This document shows positions 9,101 to 20,224 of a DNA stretch of 64,000 nt, piece after piece. Position numbers and translations under genes: made by a program. Each line of letters starts with the position of its first letter. The first letter of the stretch is position 1. This stretch comes from Closterium sp. NIES-65. Lineage: Eukaryota > Streptophyta > Zygnematophyceae > Desmidiales > Closteriaceae. The notes beneath the pieces were generated by a model. That model was not told where the DNA came from and did not search any database. It worked only from the letters and a program-made list of their open reading frames with translations. The stretch is from positions 1,517,501-1,581,500 of the forward strand of contig CANXME010002538.1 in the NCBI GenBank assembly GCA_948144175.1, written 5' to 3'.

Positions 9101-12071
9101 AAGGGGGTCTACCGGGGGGGGGACCTGGCACAAGGAAGTGCGGTGGCGGGGGGAGGGAAGGAGTGCGGTAGGGGAAGAGGCGGCAGAAGGGGACGGACTC
9201 GTCGAAAGTGACGTCCTGGGAGGACAGAACACGACGAGAGGAGGGGTGGTAGAACAGCCACCCTGGGGCGTCAGGGGGGAAGCCTGGAAAGACACAGGGA
9301 GCAGCACGAGGGGACAGCTTGTCCGCAGACAAGTCGCGGACAAACGCCCGAGATCCCCAGACACGGAACGCAGACGCATCGCCGACCTTCCCCGTCCACA
9401 ACAAAGTTGGGGAGGCCTCTAGCCGGGAGACCGTGGGGTGAAGGTTGAGCTGATGCGCCGCGTACCGAACCGCAAACGGCGACAGAAAATGGGGGGCAGC
9501 CGCATGCATCATGGACGTACGAGCGACGTCCATGACCATGCCAATGCGGCGCTCAGCAATCCCATTTTGCTGTGGAGAGTCCGGAAGCGTGAAGGTCTGG
9601 CGGATGCCTCGTGCACGACAGTAGGCTCGCAGAAGGCCAGAGGAGAACTCTCCGCCTCGGTCAGAGTGCAGACGCAGAACAGGAAAGTCCGAGCCGAAGC
9701 TCCTCCTGAGCTGGAGACGAGCTGCGCGGATCCAGTCGATCAACACCTCAGTGACATCACCCTTGCTGCGCAAGGGGAAGACTGTGGTGTAACGCGAGTA
9801 GTCGTCAACCACCAGCAGGAAGTAGCGCTCGTGACCCTGTCCACGGACGCGGGCCGGGCCCCACACGTCCATGTGAAGCGTCTGCAGAGGAGCCTCTGTT
9901 GGGGGAAACTGGGAGGAGTGAGGGGCAGCCCGGAGCCGCCCCTCGACACAGGGGACACAGGAAGGTCCTCGCCCCGAAGGAAGGGGAGGGAGAGACCGGG
10001 GGAGACCAGAGACAAGGACACGGGAAGCCATGCCCCGAAGACGAGGCAAGGAGAGGTGGCCAAGACGGTGGTGCCACAAGAGAGTCTCGTGTAACAGGAG
10101 GCGACACGAGCAGGGGGCAGACTCAGGACCAGACCTGGACGCAGCAGCAAACACCTGACCCGACGCAGCTACCTGGCCAGACGCAGGGACTGGAGGAGAC
10201 TCAGTGGTCAGGGTGTAGAGACTCGACCCGGGCCGATGCGAAAACGTGGCTAGGTGTCGGCCTGTGCGGGCGTCCGAGTAGTGGGTCACCCGCTGACTCG
10301 CAGGAGTAAACTGGTCAACCCCCGCATCCTGCAGGTCAGCACCACTCACCAAGTTCGTCGAGAACGAGGGGAGGTACAGACCCGACAGGGTGCCCGAGGG
10401 GGCAGCCGGACACGGGAGGACAGTGGAGAAGTGAGAGAGGACAGGACCCCCAGAGGGGTCAGCCAGGGAGACTGCAACCGGCCGACCAAGCGGCGTGAGT
10501 GTGGTGCGGTCTCGAAAGAAGGAGCAAGAAGCCCCTGAGTCAAGTGTGAAGGTGAGGGAGGCCGAAGCAGACGCAGTACCTGAGAGCGCAGCCTCACCAG
10601 TACCTGAGAGTGCAGACGCACTGGCACCTAGAGCAGTAGCCTCACAAGCACCTAGCGCAGCAGTACCAATGCCCGGGTCGGGCGGGAAACACCGGTAACA
10701 GTCACCCTCATCACTAATAGTCACAGCATACATGGCAGCAAGGATAGCATCAAAGTCAAGATCAAAGATCGCTACGCCAGCCCTAGACAGCTCTCCCCGG
10801 CGGGGAATCTCACTAGCCTCGGGGAACTGCTGACGCCAAGCGTCCGTCAGGCGGCAAAAGCAGCGCTGGGTGGAGTGGGCACCCCCACACTGCTCACCCG
10901 CGCGGTCGCCGGAACGAAGAACGTAGGTGCACGGGCCAAGACCCCCACCACGCTGACACTGCGTGTACCACTCACGGAGCTGCTGAGGCGGGGGGATGTC
11001 CCGAGAACGCTGCTGATGCTGCTGCTGCTGGCGCTGACCACCACCAGAGCCGCTCTGGTGCGGGGCACTACCCCGACCGGCTCCACCTCCTCCGCCACCG
11101 CCGCCTCCACCTCCGCCACCACCGCCGCCTCCGCTCCAACCGCCGCCGCCGCCATTGCCGCCGCCTCCGCTGCCGCCACCACCACCACCACCCCCACCAC
11201 CACTCCCACCGCCACCCCCACTCCCTCCGCCACCGCCAATGCCACCTCCACCGCCCCCGGCAGCTCCACCCGCGCCCTTGCCCCCCTTGCCCTTGCCAGG
11301 GCGGCGTCTCCCGCTAGGGGCAGACGCCGCGCCGACCGACTCAAGACCAAGCAGGTCGGCAGCAGCAGCAGAGGCAACAGAGGGCAGCAGGGGGGAAGGA
11401 GAACACCCCTCAAAGATGGAGGTGCGCGGGTCACCACGAGAGGCTCCTACAGCGACTATGCTCTTCTCCGCCGCTAGGAGGGCCTTCTCGAGGAGGTCGA
11501 CAGTGAGGGTGGTGGGACAGAGTGAGAGGAAGTGGTCCCTGACTACGCAAAGGGAGTCAGGGAGGCGAGTGACTATGTAATAGAGAGCGATGTACATGGG
11601 GGGGGGGGGGTTCCTGGCGCAGAACTCAGCAGGAAGTGCAGCGCGGTAGCGAGTGTCAGAAGTGCGGAGGTGCGTGATGAGGTCAGCGACTGTAGGAAAG
11701 GCAGCAAGGTCAGGAAAGAGGTACGGTAGCATGAGGCGGCTCAGTGCAGCAGTGGCAGGGGAAGAGTAGCACGCAACTACAGCGTCGTACAAGGTCTGAG
11801 CACTCTTGTACTGACTAAAGTGCGCGCGCTCAGTGGTAGGTAGGTGGCGACGCACAGCAAGACGTGCAGCAGCATCGCGGGTGGCCCACTGAGAGCGAAC
11901 AGTGGGGTCAGCATCAGCAGCAGGAGCAGGGGAGGCGCAAGAGGTGAGGTCAAAGTGAGAAAGACCGTCCGCCCTATCGCACTGTAAGAACAGCTGCAGG
12001 TCGTCGACCCAGACCTCAAAGTCAATGGCTCGACCCTCAGCGTCAAAAGCGAGGACACTAGGGGTAGCCAT
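6155..12071 (-). pseudogene. C1 gag-pol polyprotein, nearly intact
   Basis: The start ATG at 12071 gives MATPSVLAFDAEG, the family gag start. In the first 1013 codons: gag capsid-like region 1-250, Gly-rich run 265-335, knuckle C381-C395-H399-C404, protease DSG at 511-513, integrase zinc residues H668, H672, C705, C708 and catalytic D735, D804, E840. A one-base gain in a C run near 9113-9121 shifts the frame at the integrase-linker border. A GAEPGG-repeat linker and RT follow in the next frame, with stops near 7487 (TAC to TAA) and 7070 (CAG to TAG). The RT motif is YADD rather than YVDD. RNase H (HADASW, CEAEIYA, VDNKAM) ends at 6155. It is the least damaged Copia copy here, but not functional as it stands. 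Confidence 0.92.
8770..9030 (-). repeat. 15-bp in-frame repeats in the C1 linker
   Basis: About 15 units of a Gly-Ala-Glu-Pro-Gly type pentapeptide (GGTGCTGAGCCTGGG on the minus strand) join integrase to RT. Similar arrays occur at 16740-16990 (C2), 25449-25670 (C3) and 58450-58640 (C10), with different copy numbers. Confidence 0.9.
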
Positions 12072-12127
12072 GACGACAGACTAGCAGTGCAAGCAGTGGG
12101 GGAAGGGCACGCAGTAGTAATGGGGCT

Positions 12128-12677
12128 GTGCTCACCAGACAGGGCAGGTCGGGCGGCTCGGCAGTAGTGCGGCTCGGCTGCGGGGCGGCTCGGCGGTACT
12201 GCCGCTCGGCGGCCCGGCGGCTCGGCGGCTGCTGCTGGGCTGCTCGGCTGTACTGCGGCTCCGCGGCCCGGCGGCTCGGCGGCTGCTGCTGGGCGGCTCG
12301 GCTGGACTGCGGCTCGGCGGCCCGGCGGCTCGGCGGCTGCTGCTGGGCGGCTCGGCTGCTCCGGTACCGGGCGGCGTGGCGGGCGGCTGCTCGGGCGGCT
12401 CGGCAGGAGGGGAGACCGGCGGGGCCGCGAAGGTGTGGGCGGCGGGGCCGCGACGCGAGGGCGGCGGGGCCGCGTAGGAGAAGGCGGCGGGGCCGCGTAG
12501 GCACGGGCGGCGAGGCCGCGAAGGTGAGGGCGGCGGGGCCGCGTAGGTGAGGGCGGCGGGGCCGCAAAGGTGAGGGCGGCGAGGCCGCGAAGGTGAGGGC
12601 GGCGGGGCCGTGTAGGTGAGGGCGGCGAGGCGGCGGAGGTGAGGGCGGCGGCGCCGCGTAGGTGAGGGCGGCGGGGA
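12128..12677 (-). repeat. C1 leader repeats
   Basis: Upstream of gag the leader is a GC-rich array: first a ~60-bp unit containing CGGCGGCCCGGCGGCTCGG repeated three to four times (12180-12365), then about a dozen 19-21 bp units around GGCGGGGCCGCG (12415-12675). Long open frames through it on both strands are composition artefacts. Confidence 0.85.
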
Positions 12678-12890
12678 TTGATGGAGACACACTTGGCAAA
12701 AAAGGAGTGCACGTTCAAGTGATGGACACACACTTGAAGGAAATCAGAGAGTGCTAGAAGTATAGACTAACTTACAAGGAAAGAGTATGCTTAGGATTGA
12801 AGATTCAACCAAGTAGGAAGAATCACAAGATGAATGAAGAGAATGAAAGGAGATGCTAGCAAAGGCATGAGAAAGTGCCCCAGTTTCATT

Positions 12891-12970
12891 GTGTGTTTTT
12901 CTGTTTCATTCTATTTCACTCTGTTTTATTCTGTTTCATTCCGTTTCATTCTGTTCCATTCTGTTTCAAT
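12891..12970. repeat. (CTGTTTCATT)n decamer repeat
   Basis: About eight copies of a 10-bp unit, mostly CTGTTTCATT, with single-base variants. It lies outside any recognised gene. Confidence 0.9.
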
Positions 12971-13333
12971 TGCCTGCCCAACATTAAAGCACTTGAAGTT
13001 ACTTCTTGTGATTAATGCCTTTTACAACACTCTAAACCTTGAAAACAGATCCAGAAACTGTCAACATATGACCTACAGATCATTGCTTTTGCCAAAAAAA
13101 ATTCCTTCGAATTATTACTTAAGTTAAGCCTGGAAGGACCACCCACTGCCTTGCCATTGGGCAAAACGCATCGTCCAATGGCAAAAGGCTTGTTATTCTG
13201 CGCTGGAAACAAATTAAACATGAACCAAAAGAAACCAGTGGCGATTTTATTCACAGCACACTAAAAAACAGAGGAGTCATGTGTCACCATAACGTTATAG
13301 AAAAGTCGTCATGTGAAGGCAGTTACAACCGCA

Positions 13334-13588
13334 TCAAATGACAGGAATGAGCAGTGTCGACAGCTGTAAGAAGAAGATAACTGTAAAAAAGATGCCAAAA
13401 CAGTTGGCAACAAACAGGCGGGTTGGCACGTTTCCTCCGACCATCCCTTGAAAACGCGTTACTGTAGAATCGAAATCGAAATCGGGTAAGCAACTGCTAA
13501 ATCGAATCTTCACTGCTTGTTCAGTAAGTTTCGCGGCTACCAGACAAACGGCCCCAGCTGCACGGAAAATGTACACCGCGGAACGCAT
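13334..13588 (-). CDS. Hypothetical short protein or exon
   Basis: An 84-codon frame from an ATG at 13588. The N terminus (MRSAVYIFRAAGAVCLVAAK) is basic and amphipathic, like an organelle presequence or signal anchor. The C-terminal 27 residues are very hydrophobic (LFVANCFGIFFTVIFFLQLS) and could span a membrane. I recognise no family. It lies about 120 bp left of the C2 insertion, with a TGACGTCAG palindrome upstream that could be a promoter site. The frame may be chance, or the first exon of a host gene continuing left (13012-13254 is also open). Codon use is less GC-rich than in the surrounding elements. Confidence 0.3.
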   Translation of the reverse strand: MRSAVYIFRAAGAVCLVAAKLTEQAVKIRFSSCLPDFDFDSTVTRFQGMVGGNVPTRLFVANCFGIFFTVIFFLQLSTLLIPVI

Positions 13589-13710
13589 GATGTCAGAAGC
13601 GCTGTTCGAAATTTCCGCGCTACTGACGTCAGCAAGCTTTCACGCGCGAGACAAAATCGCAAGACGCCAGCAGCGCCGTTAGAAATTTCCGCGCAAATTT
13701 CCGTCGACGC

Positions 13711-13837
13711 TGAGAAAGTTAGAACGAGAATGAAATGACTAAGTGAAAGTTGGGTACGAATACAAACCCTAGAAAGCTGTACCCTATATGTGCTACCCTA
13801 CTATATCCTACAATAGCTATGTCATATATATCTGACA
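13711..13837 (-). repeat. C2 3' LTR
   Basis: 127 bp, TGTCAGATATAT to CTTTCTCA on the minus strand. All five differences from the partner at 21160-21286 can be read as single-base changes. Confidence 0.93.
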
Positions 13838-14051
13838 CACCCCCATAGGCAAAGTGGGGGAGTACAAGGGGTCACAAGACCAGTCAAGCAAAGCAAAGCA
13901 AAGCAAGCTCAGGGTGGATCACAAAGTCACCACACAGTCCGAGCACAAGGTCAAGGCCACAAGGCAAGTTCACATGCAGGAGTACACATATATATATATA
14001 AGGCTAAACAACCAAGAGCAGGTATATATATATGTAAGAGTACAAGCAAGG

Positions 14052-17000
14052 TCAAGGGGTGAGCAAGTGAGGCAAGACAAGGACAAGACCCAGCTGAGTG
14101 CAGAAGCGCTGATGATCACAAGGCGGAAGTGCCTTGGTGAAAACATCAGCAGTGTTGGCCTCAGAGGCCACGTACGAAAGCCGCAACTGACCACGCTGCT
14201 GTAGCTCACGAGCAAGGAAGTAGCGAAGAGCAATGTGCTTTGTTCTATGCTCCAGTCTCTGTTCTCGACACAAGGCCAGCATGGCCTTGTTGTCTACGTA
14301 CAGGATTGGAGGAGAACGAGGCGCCTCTCCAAGGTCGGTCAGCAGGTAGGTGAGCCAGCGAAGCTCCTGTGCAGCCATGGCCCCGGCGTAGATCTCAGCC
14401 TCACAACTGGAGCCCAGAACAGAAGACGAGCGAGTAGCCCGCCACGAAACAGAGCCGGAACCAAGGCTGAAGGTGTAACCGTGTCACAACCGCTGCATAG
14501 CCTGGTCGTCAGCCCAAGAAGCGTCCGCATGCCCAGTGAGGACCACTGGACTCCGCCCTCCTAGCACTAGCCCCATGCCCGACGTACTGCACAAGTAGCG
14601 CAACACCCGCTTAGCTGAAGCCATGTGCTCTGGTCTCTGTCTCCCAGGAGCAAGATAGCGTGCAAGAATGCTAAGAGGGTATGCAAGGTCAGGTCGAGTG
14701 CAGGTCATCAGGTACATGAGGCAGCCAACAAGCTCTGGGTACAGAGGCAGAGCTGAGAGCGAGTGGTGAGTAGACAGAGGAGTGGTCTGAGGCGAGGAGT
14801 ACGTGAAGCCAAAGCGCTAAAGGACCTGCTGCACCATGTGTGACTAAGTCAGAGTAATGGTGCGGCGTGCTCTGTCCTGGGTGATCTGCAAGCCAAGGTA
14901 GCTGCGCAATTCACCCAGGTCTGTGCACATGTGTCTCTTCTGCAGCTCGGACTTCACGTGGGCGAGTCCAGCAGTATCACCAGTGGCAAAGACCAAGTCG
15001 TCGACGTACACGAGGATGTAGAATGGCGGCAAAGTAGTGTCGGTGCGTAGAAACAGCGACGGGTCGGCAGTAGAGGGAGCAAACCCAAGAGCCGCAAGCG
15101 TAGTCCTCAGTGTGTCGTGCCACTCACGCGGTGCCTGGCGGAGACCGTAGACTGGCCATCGGAGGCTCCACTGGGTGCCAGGAGGAAAAGTCCCAGTGAA
15201 GCCAGGTGGACGGCGCAGCCAGATCTCCTCATACAGGCTATTCTACAAGAAAGAAGTGCTGAAGTCAAGGGAGTGAAGCTCGTAGTCACGTTGAGCGGCT
15301 ATGTGCAGCAGCACCTGAAGAGTGGTCATCTTTGGGGTGGGAAAGAAGGTCTGAAAGTAGTCAACTCCCTGCCACTGACTGAAGCCACGAGCCATGTACC
15401 GCGCCTTGAAGATAGGTGTAGAACCTGGCGGCCGCTTCACCCTGAAGATCCACATGCCACTGACGATGTTCGCCCCAGGTGGGGGAACCGCGTCAACGTA
15501 GGTGCCTGTGGAATTCCAGGAAGCCATCTCTGCATCCATAGCTGCCTGCCACTGAGAGGAGTAGGGACCCTCTACGGCCTCTGCGTAAGAGCGCGGAGTC
15601 GGGATGTCAAGTGCATCCGGGTCTCCCTCAGGGGTAAGCAGTACGGACACGAGATGGGGTGAAGCAGCAGCTAGACAGTGAAACTCCTCCTGCCTGTCCT
15701 CAAGGACGTCCGTGCCAAGAGCACACTCACCCCCGACGGACGGAGTACAGACAGACGCAGACTCAGCAACAAGACTAGCAGCCTAGTCTAGATGACATCG
15801 AGCAGCAAAGTGGACGAGCTCAGCAACAAGGGCAGACGCAGCAATGGACTCAAAAGAGGGGTCAGTGACGACAGTAGCAAGGAGACGCGTGACAGTAGGA
15901 GTGGCAGCACGAAGAGAGTCCGACTCCGGGTCAGCAAGAGAAGGAAGAGAGGATTCAGGAGGAGAAGGCAAAGGGACACGCAGAGGAGCAGTGGACGGAC
16001 GCAGAGACATCCGGTGCGTGCCAGGGACAGGGGGAGGACGCTGACGCGAACCGCGACCACTAGCGCGAGCAGCACGAACAGGCGACGCAGGACAAGACGC
16101 AGGCTCACGACGCTCAGCAAGACCTCCAGTAGGACCAGTGTAGGGAGAGGAAGCAGGGAGTGGGGAGGCCGCCGGTAACTGTGACTGAGACTGGACAGGC
16201 GGTGGACACTCTACCAGAGGTGGAGGACCAAGAACCTGCTGAAGGAGCGGAATGAGGTACCGCCGAGGCCGCGCGGCGACTCCAGACACAGCAGGGACAG
16301 CACCAGCACCCTCAGCACCTCCAGCACCTCCAGCACTCTCAGCACCTCCGGCAGCACCAGCCCCAACAGCACCTCCAGCTGCACCAGCAGCACCCTCAGC
16401 ACCTCCGGCAGCACCAGCGCCAACAGCACCTCTAGCTGCACCAGCAGCACCCACAGCAGGAACGCCGCCAGGACTGACAGCAGTAGTCTCAGCGCCAGCA
16501 CCCTCAGTAGCCCCAGCTCTTGTTGGACGAGCACCTCCGGGACCAGCGGCACCAGCACCCTCAGCGGCCAAAGAAGCTCCAGCTTGAGCAGTACGCCGCC
16601 TGCGCCGGGCAAACCACTCGCGCAACTCTTGTGGAGAGAGCGGCTCTCGCCGAGAATAGCCTGGAGAACCACCAAGCCCAGCACCGCCAGACGCCACACG
16701 AGCAGGTCCAGCGGCCGCGGGCTCCGCACCCCCAGGCTCAGCAGCTCTAGACACAGCACACCCAGGCTCAGCAGCTCCAGATGCAGCACCCCCAGGCTCA
16801 GCTGCTCCAGACGCAACACCCCTAGGCGAAGGACCCCCAGGCTCAGCACCCCCAGTCGTAGCACCCCCAGGCTCAGCACCCCCAGTCGTAGCACCCCCAG
16901 GCTCAGCACCCCCAGTCGCAGCACCCCCAGGCTCAGCACCCCCAGGCGCAGCACCCATTCACGCAGCACCCCCAGAGTCAGCACCCCCAGGCTCAGCACC

Positions 17001-18993
17001 CGCAGCAGTACCAGAGTCACCAGCAATCTCGACCGGCTCGACTTCGTCTACCTGGGACACACCTGAAGGGGCAGGACCCTGAGGGGGGAGGGGGTCTACC
17101 TGGGGAGGACTTGGCACAAGGAAGTGCGGCGGCGGGGGGAGGGAAGGAGTGCGGTAGGGGAAGAGACGGTAGTAGGGGACCGACTCGTCAAAAGTGACGT
17201 CCTGGGAGGACAGAACACGACGAGAGGAGGGGTGATAGAACTGCCACCCTGGTGCGTCAGGGGGGAAGCCAAGGAAGACACAAGGAGCAGCACGAGGGGA
17301 CAGCTTGTCCGCAGACAAGTCGCGGACAAACGCCCGAGATCCCCAGACACGGAACGCAGATGCATCGCCTACCTTCCCCGTCCACAGCAGAGTTGGGGAG
17401 GTCTCCGGCATGGAGACCCTGGGGTGAAGGTTGATCTGATGCGCCGCGTACCGAACCGCAAACGGCCACAGAAAATGGGGGGCAGCCGCATGCATCATGG
17501 ACGTACGAGCGACGTCCATGACCATGCCAATGCGGCACTCAGCAATCCCATTTTGCTGTGGAGAGTCCGGAAGCGTAAAGGTCTGGCGGATGCCTCGCGC
17601 ACGGCAGTAGGCTCGCAAAAGGCCAGAGGAGAACTCTCCGCCTCGGTCAGAGTGCAGACGCAGAGCAGGAAAGTCCGAGCCGAAGCTCCTCCTGAGCTGG
17701 AGACGAGCTGCGCGGATCCAGTCGATCAACACCTTAGTGACATCACCCTTGCTGCGCAAGGGGAAGACTGTGGTGTAACGCGAGTAGTCCTCAACCACCA
17801 GCAGGAAGTAGCGCTCGTGACCCTGTCCACGGACGCGGGCCGGGCCCCACACGTCCATGTGAAGCGTCTGAAGCGGGGCCTTTGTCGGGGGAAACTGAGA
17901 GGAGTGAGGGGCAGCCCGGAGCGGACCCTCGACACAGGGGACACAAGAAGGACAAGGCCCTGGAGGAAGGGGAGGGAGGGACCGGGGAATACCAGAGACA
18001 AGGACACGGGAAGCCATGCCTCGAAGACGAGGCAGGGAGGGGTGACCAAGACGGTGGTGCCACAGGAGAGTCTCGTGTAACAGGAGGCGACCCGTGCAGG
18101 GGGCAGACTCAGGACCAGACCTGGACGCTGCAGCAAACACCTGACCCGACGTAGCTACCTGGCCAGACGCAGGGACAGGAGGAGACCCAGTGGTCAGGGT
18201 GTAGAGGCTCGACCCCGGCCGACGTGTAAACGTGGCCAGGTGCCGGCCTGTGCGCGCGTCCGAGCAGTGGGTTACCCGCCGACTCGCAGGAGTAAACTGG
18301 TGAACCCCCGCATCCTGCAGGTCAGCACCACTCACCAAGTTCGTAAAGAACAAGGGGAGGTACAGACCAGACAAGGTGCCAGAGGGGGCAGCCGGACATG
18401 GGAGGACAGTGGAGAAGTGAGAGAGGATAGGACCCCCAGATTGGTCGGCCAGGGAGACTGCAACAGGCTGACCAAGCACCGTGAGTGTGGTGCGGTCTCG
18501 AAAGAAGGAGCAAGAAGCCCCTGAGTCAAGTGTGAAGGTGAGGGAGGCCGAAGCCGACGTGGTACCTGAGAGCGCAGCCTCACCAGTACCTAAGGGCGCA
18601 GACGCACTGGCACCTAAAGCAGCAGCCTCACTAGCACCTAGAGCAGCAGTACCAATGCCCGGGTCAGGCAGGGAACACCGATAACAGTCACCCTCATCAC
18701 TAACAGTCACAACATACATGGCAGCAAGGATAGCATCAAAGTCAAGATCATAGATAGCGACACCTGCCCTAGACAGCTCTCCCCAGTGGGGGATCTCACT
18801 AGCCTCCGGGAACTGCTGACGCCAAGCGTCTGTTAGGCGGCCAAAGCAGCGCTGGGTGGGGTGGGCACCCCCACACTGCTCACCCGCGCGATCGCCGGAG
18901 CGAAGGACGTAGGTGCACGGACCAAAACCCCCACCACGCTGACGCTGCGTGTACCACTCACGGAGCTGCTAAGGAGGGGGAATGTCCCGAGAA

Positions 18994-19028
<35 letters not shown>

Positions 19029-20066
19029 CTGACCACCACCAGAGCCGCTCCGCTGCGAAGCGCCACCCCGACAACCACCACCTCCTCCACAACCGCCTCC
19101 TCCACCTCCGCCACCACCGCTGCCTCGGCTACCACCGCTACCGCCTCCGACGCCTCCGCCTCCACTGCTGCCACCGACACCTCCACCCCCGCCACCACTC
19201 CCACTGCCACCCCCACTCCCTCCGCCGCCTCCACCGCCACCTCCACCACCCGCGCTAGCTCCACCCGCGCCCTTGCCCCCCTTGCCCTTGCCAGAGCGGC
19301 GTCTCCCGCTAGGGGCAGACGCCGCACCGACCGATTCAAGACCAACGAGGTCGGCCGCAGCAGCAGAGGCGACAGAGGGCAAGAGGGGGGAAGGGGAACA
19401 CCCCTCAAAGATGGGGGTGCGAGGGTCACCACGAGAGGCTCCTATAGCGACTATGCTCTTCTCCGCTGCTAGGAGGGCCTTCTCTAGGAGGTCAACAGTG
19501 AGAGTGGTGGGACAGACTGAGAGGAAGTGGTCCCTGACTACACGAAGAGAGTCAGGGAGGCGGGTGACTATGTAATAGAGAGTGATGTACATGGGGGGGG
19601 GGGGGTTCTTGGCGTAGAACTCAGCAGGAAGCGCAGCGCGGTAGCGAGTGTCACTAGTGCGGAGGTGTGTAATGAGGTCAGCGACTGTGGGAAAGGCAGC
19701 AAGGTCAGGGAAGAAGTACGGTAGCATGAGGCGGCTTAGTGCAGCAGTGGCAGGGGAAGAGTAGCGCGCAACTACAGCGTCGTACAAGGTCTGAGCACTC
19801 TTGTACTGACTAAAGTGCGCGCGCTCAGTGGTAGGCAGGTGGCGACGCACAGCAAGACGTGCAGCAGCATCGCGCGTGGCCCACTGGGAGCGAACAGTGG
19901 CGTCAGCATCAGCAGCAGGGGCAGGAGAGGCGCTAGAGGTGAGGTCAAAGAGGGAGAGACCGTGTGCCCTATCGCACCGTAGGTAAAGCTGCAGGTCATC
20001 TACCCAGACCTCAAAGTCAATGGCCCGACCCTCAGCGTCAAAAGCGAGAACACTGGGGGTAGCCAT
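14052..20066 (-). pseudogene. C2 gag-pol polyprotein, multiple stops
   Basis: The start ATG is at 20066 (MATPSVLAFDAEG). The gag frame stops at 18969 where the family has CAG (PPPQQLREW), a CAG to TAG change. The same frame then gives the knuckle, protease (TLDSGASCSFF), integrase with D-D-E intact, and linker to a TGA at about 16959. It reopens in frame to 15783 (TAC to TAG), and again through the start of RT to 15243 (CAG to TAG). The remaining RT (YVDD at about 15000) and RNase H carry further stops near 14844 and 14818 (both CAG to TAG) and near 14485. There is a small deletion near 14745 relative to C1. At least four of about eight stops are CAG to TAG. Confidence 0.92.
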
Positions 20067-20224
20067 GACAGCAGTAGACTAGTAGTACCAACTGTGGGAC
20101 AGGGGCAGTGGAGTGACAGAAGCGCTGCTCTCACTAGACAGGGCGGTTTGGGCAGCTCAGCAGCACAGCAACACGGCAACACGGCGGCTCAAACGGCTCA
20201 GCGGCAACTGCGGCTCTGCGGCAC

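Larger units (their letters stand above)
5812..12677 (-). mobile_element. C1: Copia element, 5' truncated
   Basis: A minus-strand Copia retrotransposon with gag, protease, integrase, RT and RNase H in the Copia order. It has a 131-bp 3' LTR (5812-5942), a conserved 3' untranslated segment with a polypurine-tract hairpin (5945-5964), and a repeat-rich leader (12128-12677). The leader stops abruptly at about 12677 in unrelated AT-rich DNA: no 5' LTR or primer site follows. The expected duplication cttga (5807-5811) therefore has no partner. Confidence 0.9.
12678..13710. other. Non-retroelement DNA between C1 and C2
   Basis: AT-rich sequence with no LTR, primer site or pol motif. It holds a decamer array (12891-12970) and two short minus-strand frames (13012-13254 and 13334-13588) that could be exons of a host gene. 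I do not recognise either. Near its right end are TGACGTCAG (about 13623) and two CGCGCAAATTT-like stretches. Confidence 0.5.

Noticed and set aside
10875-11580. Plus-strand Thr/Pro-rich proteins opposite the Gly-rich gag tail
   Set aside because: Antisense shadows of the GGN codon run. The same happens in C2, C8, C9 and C10.
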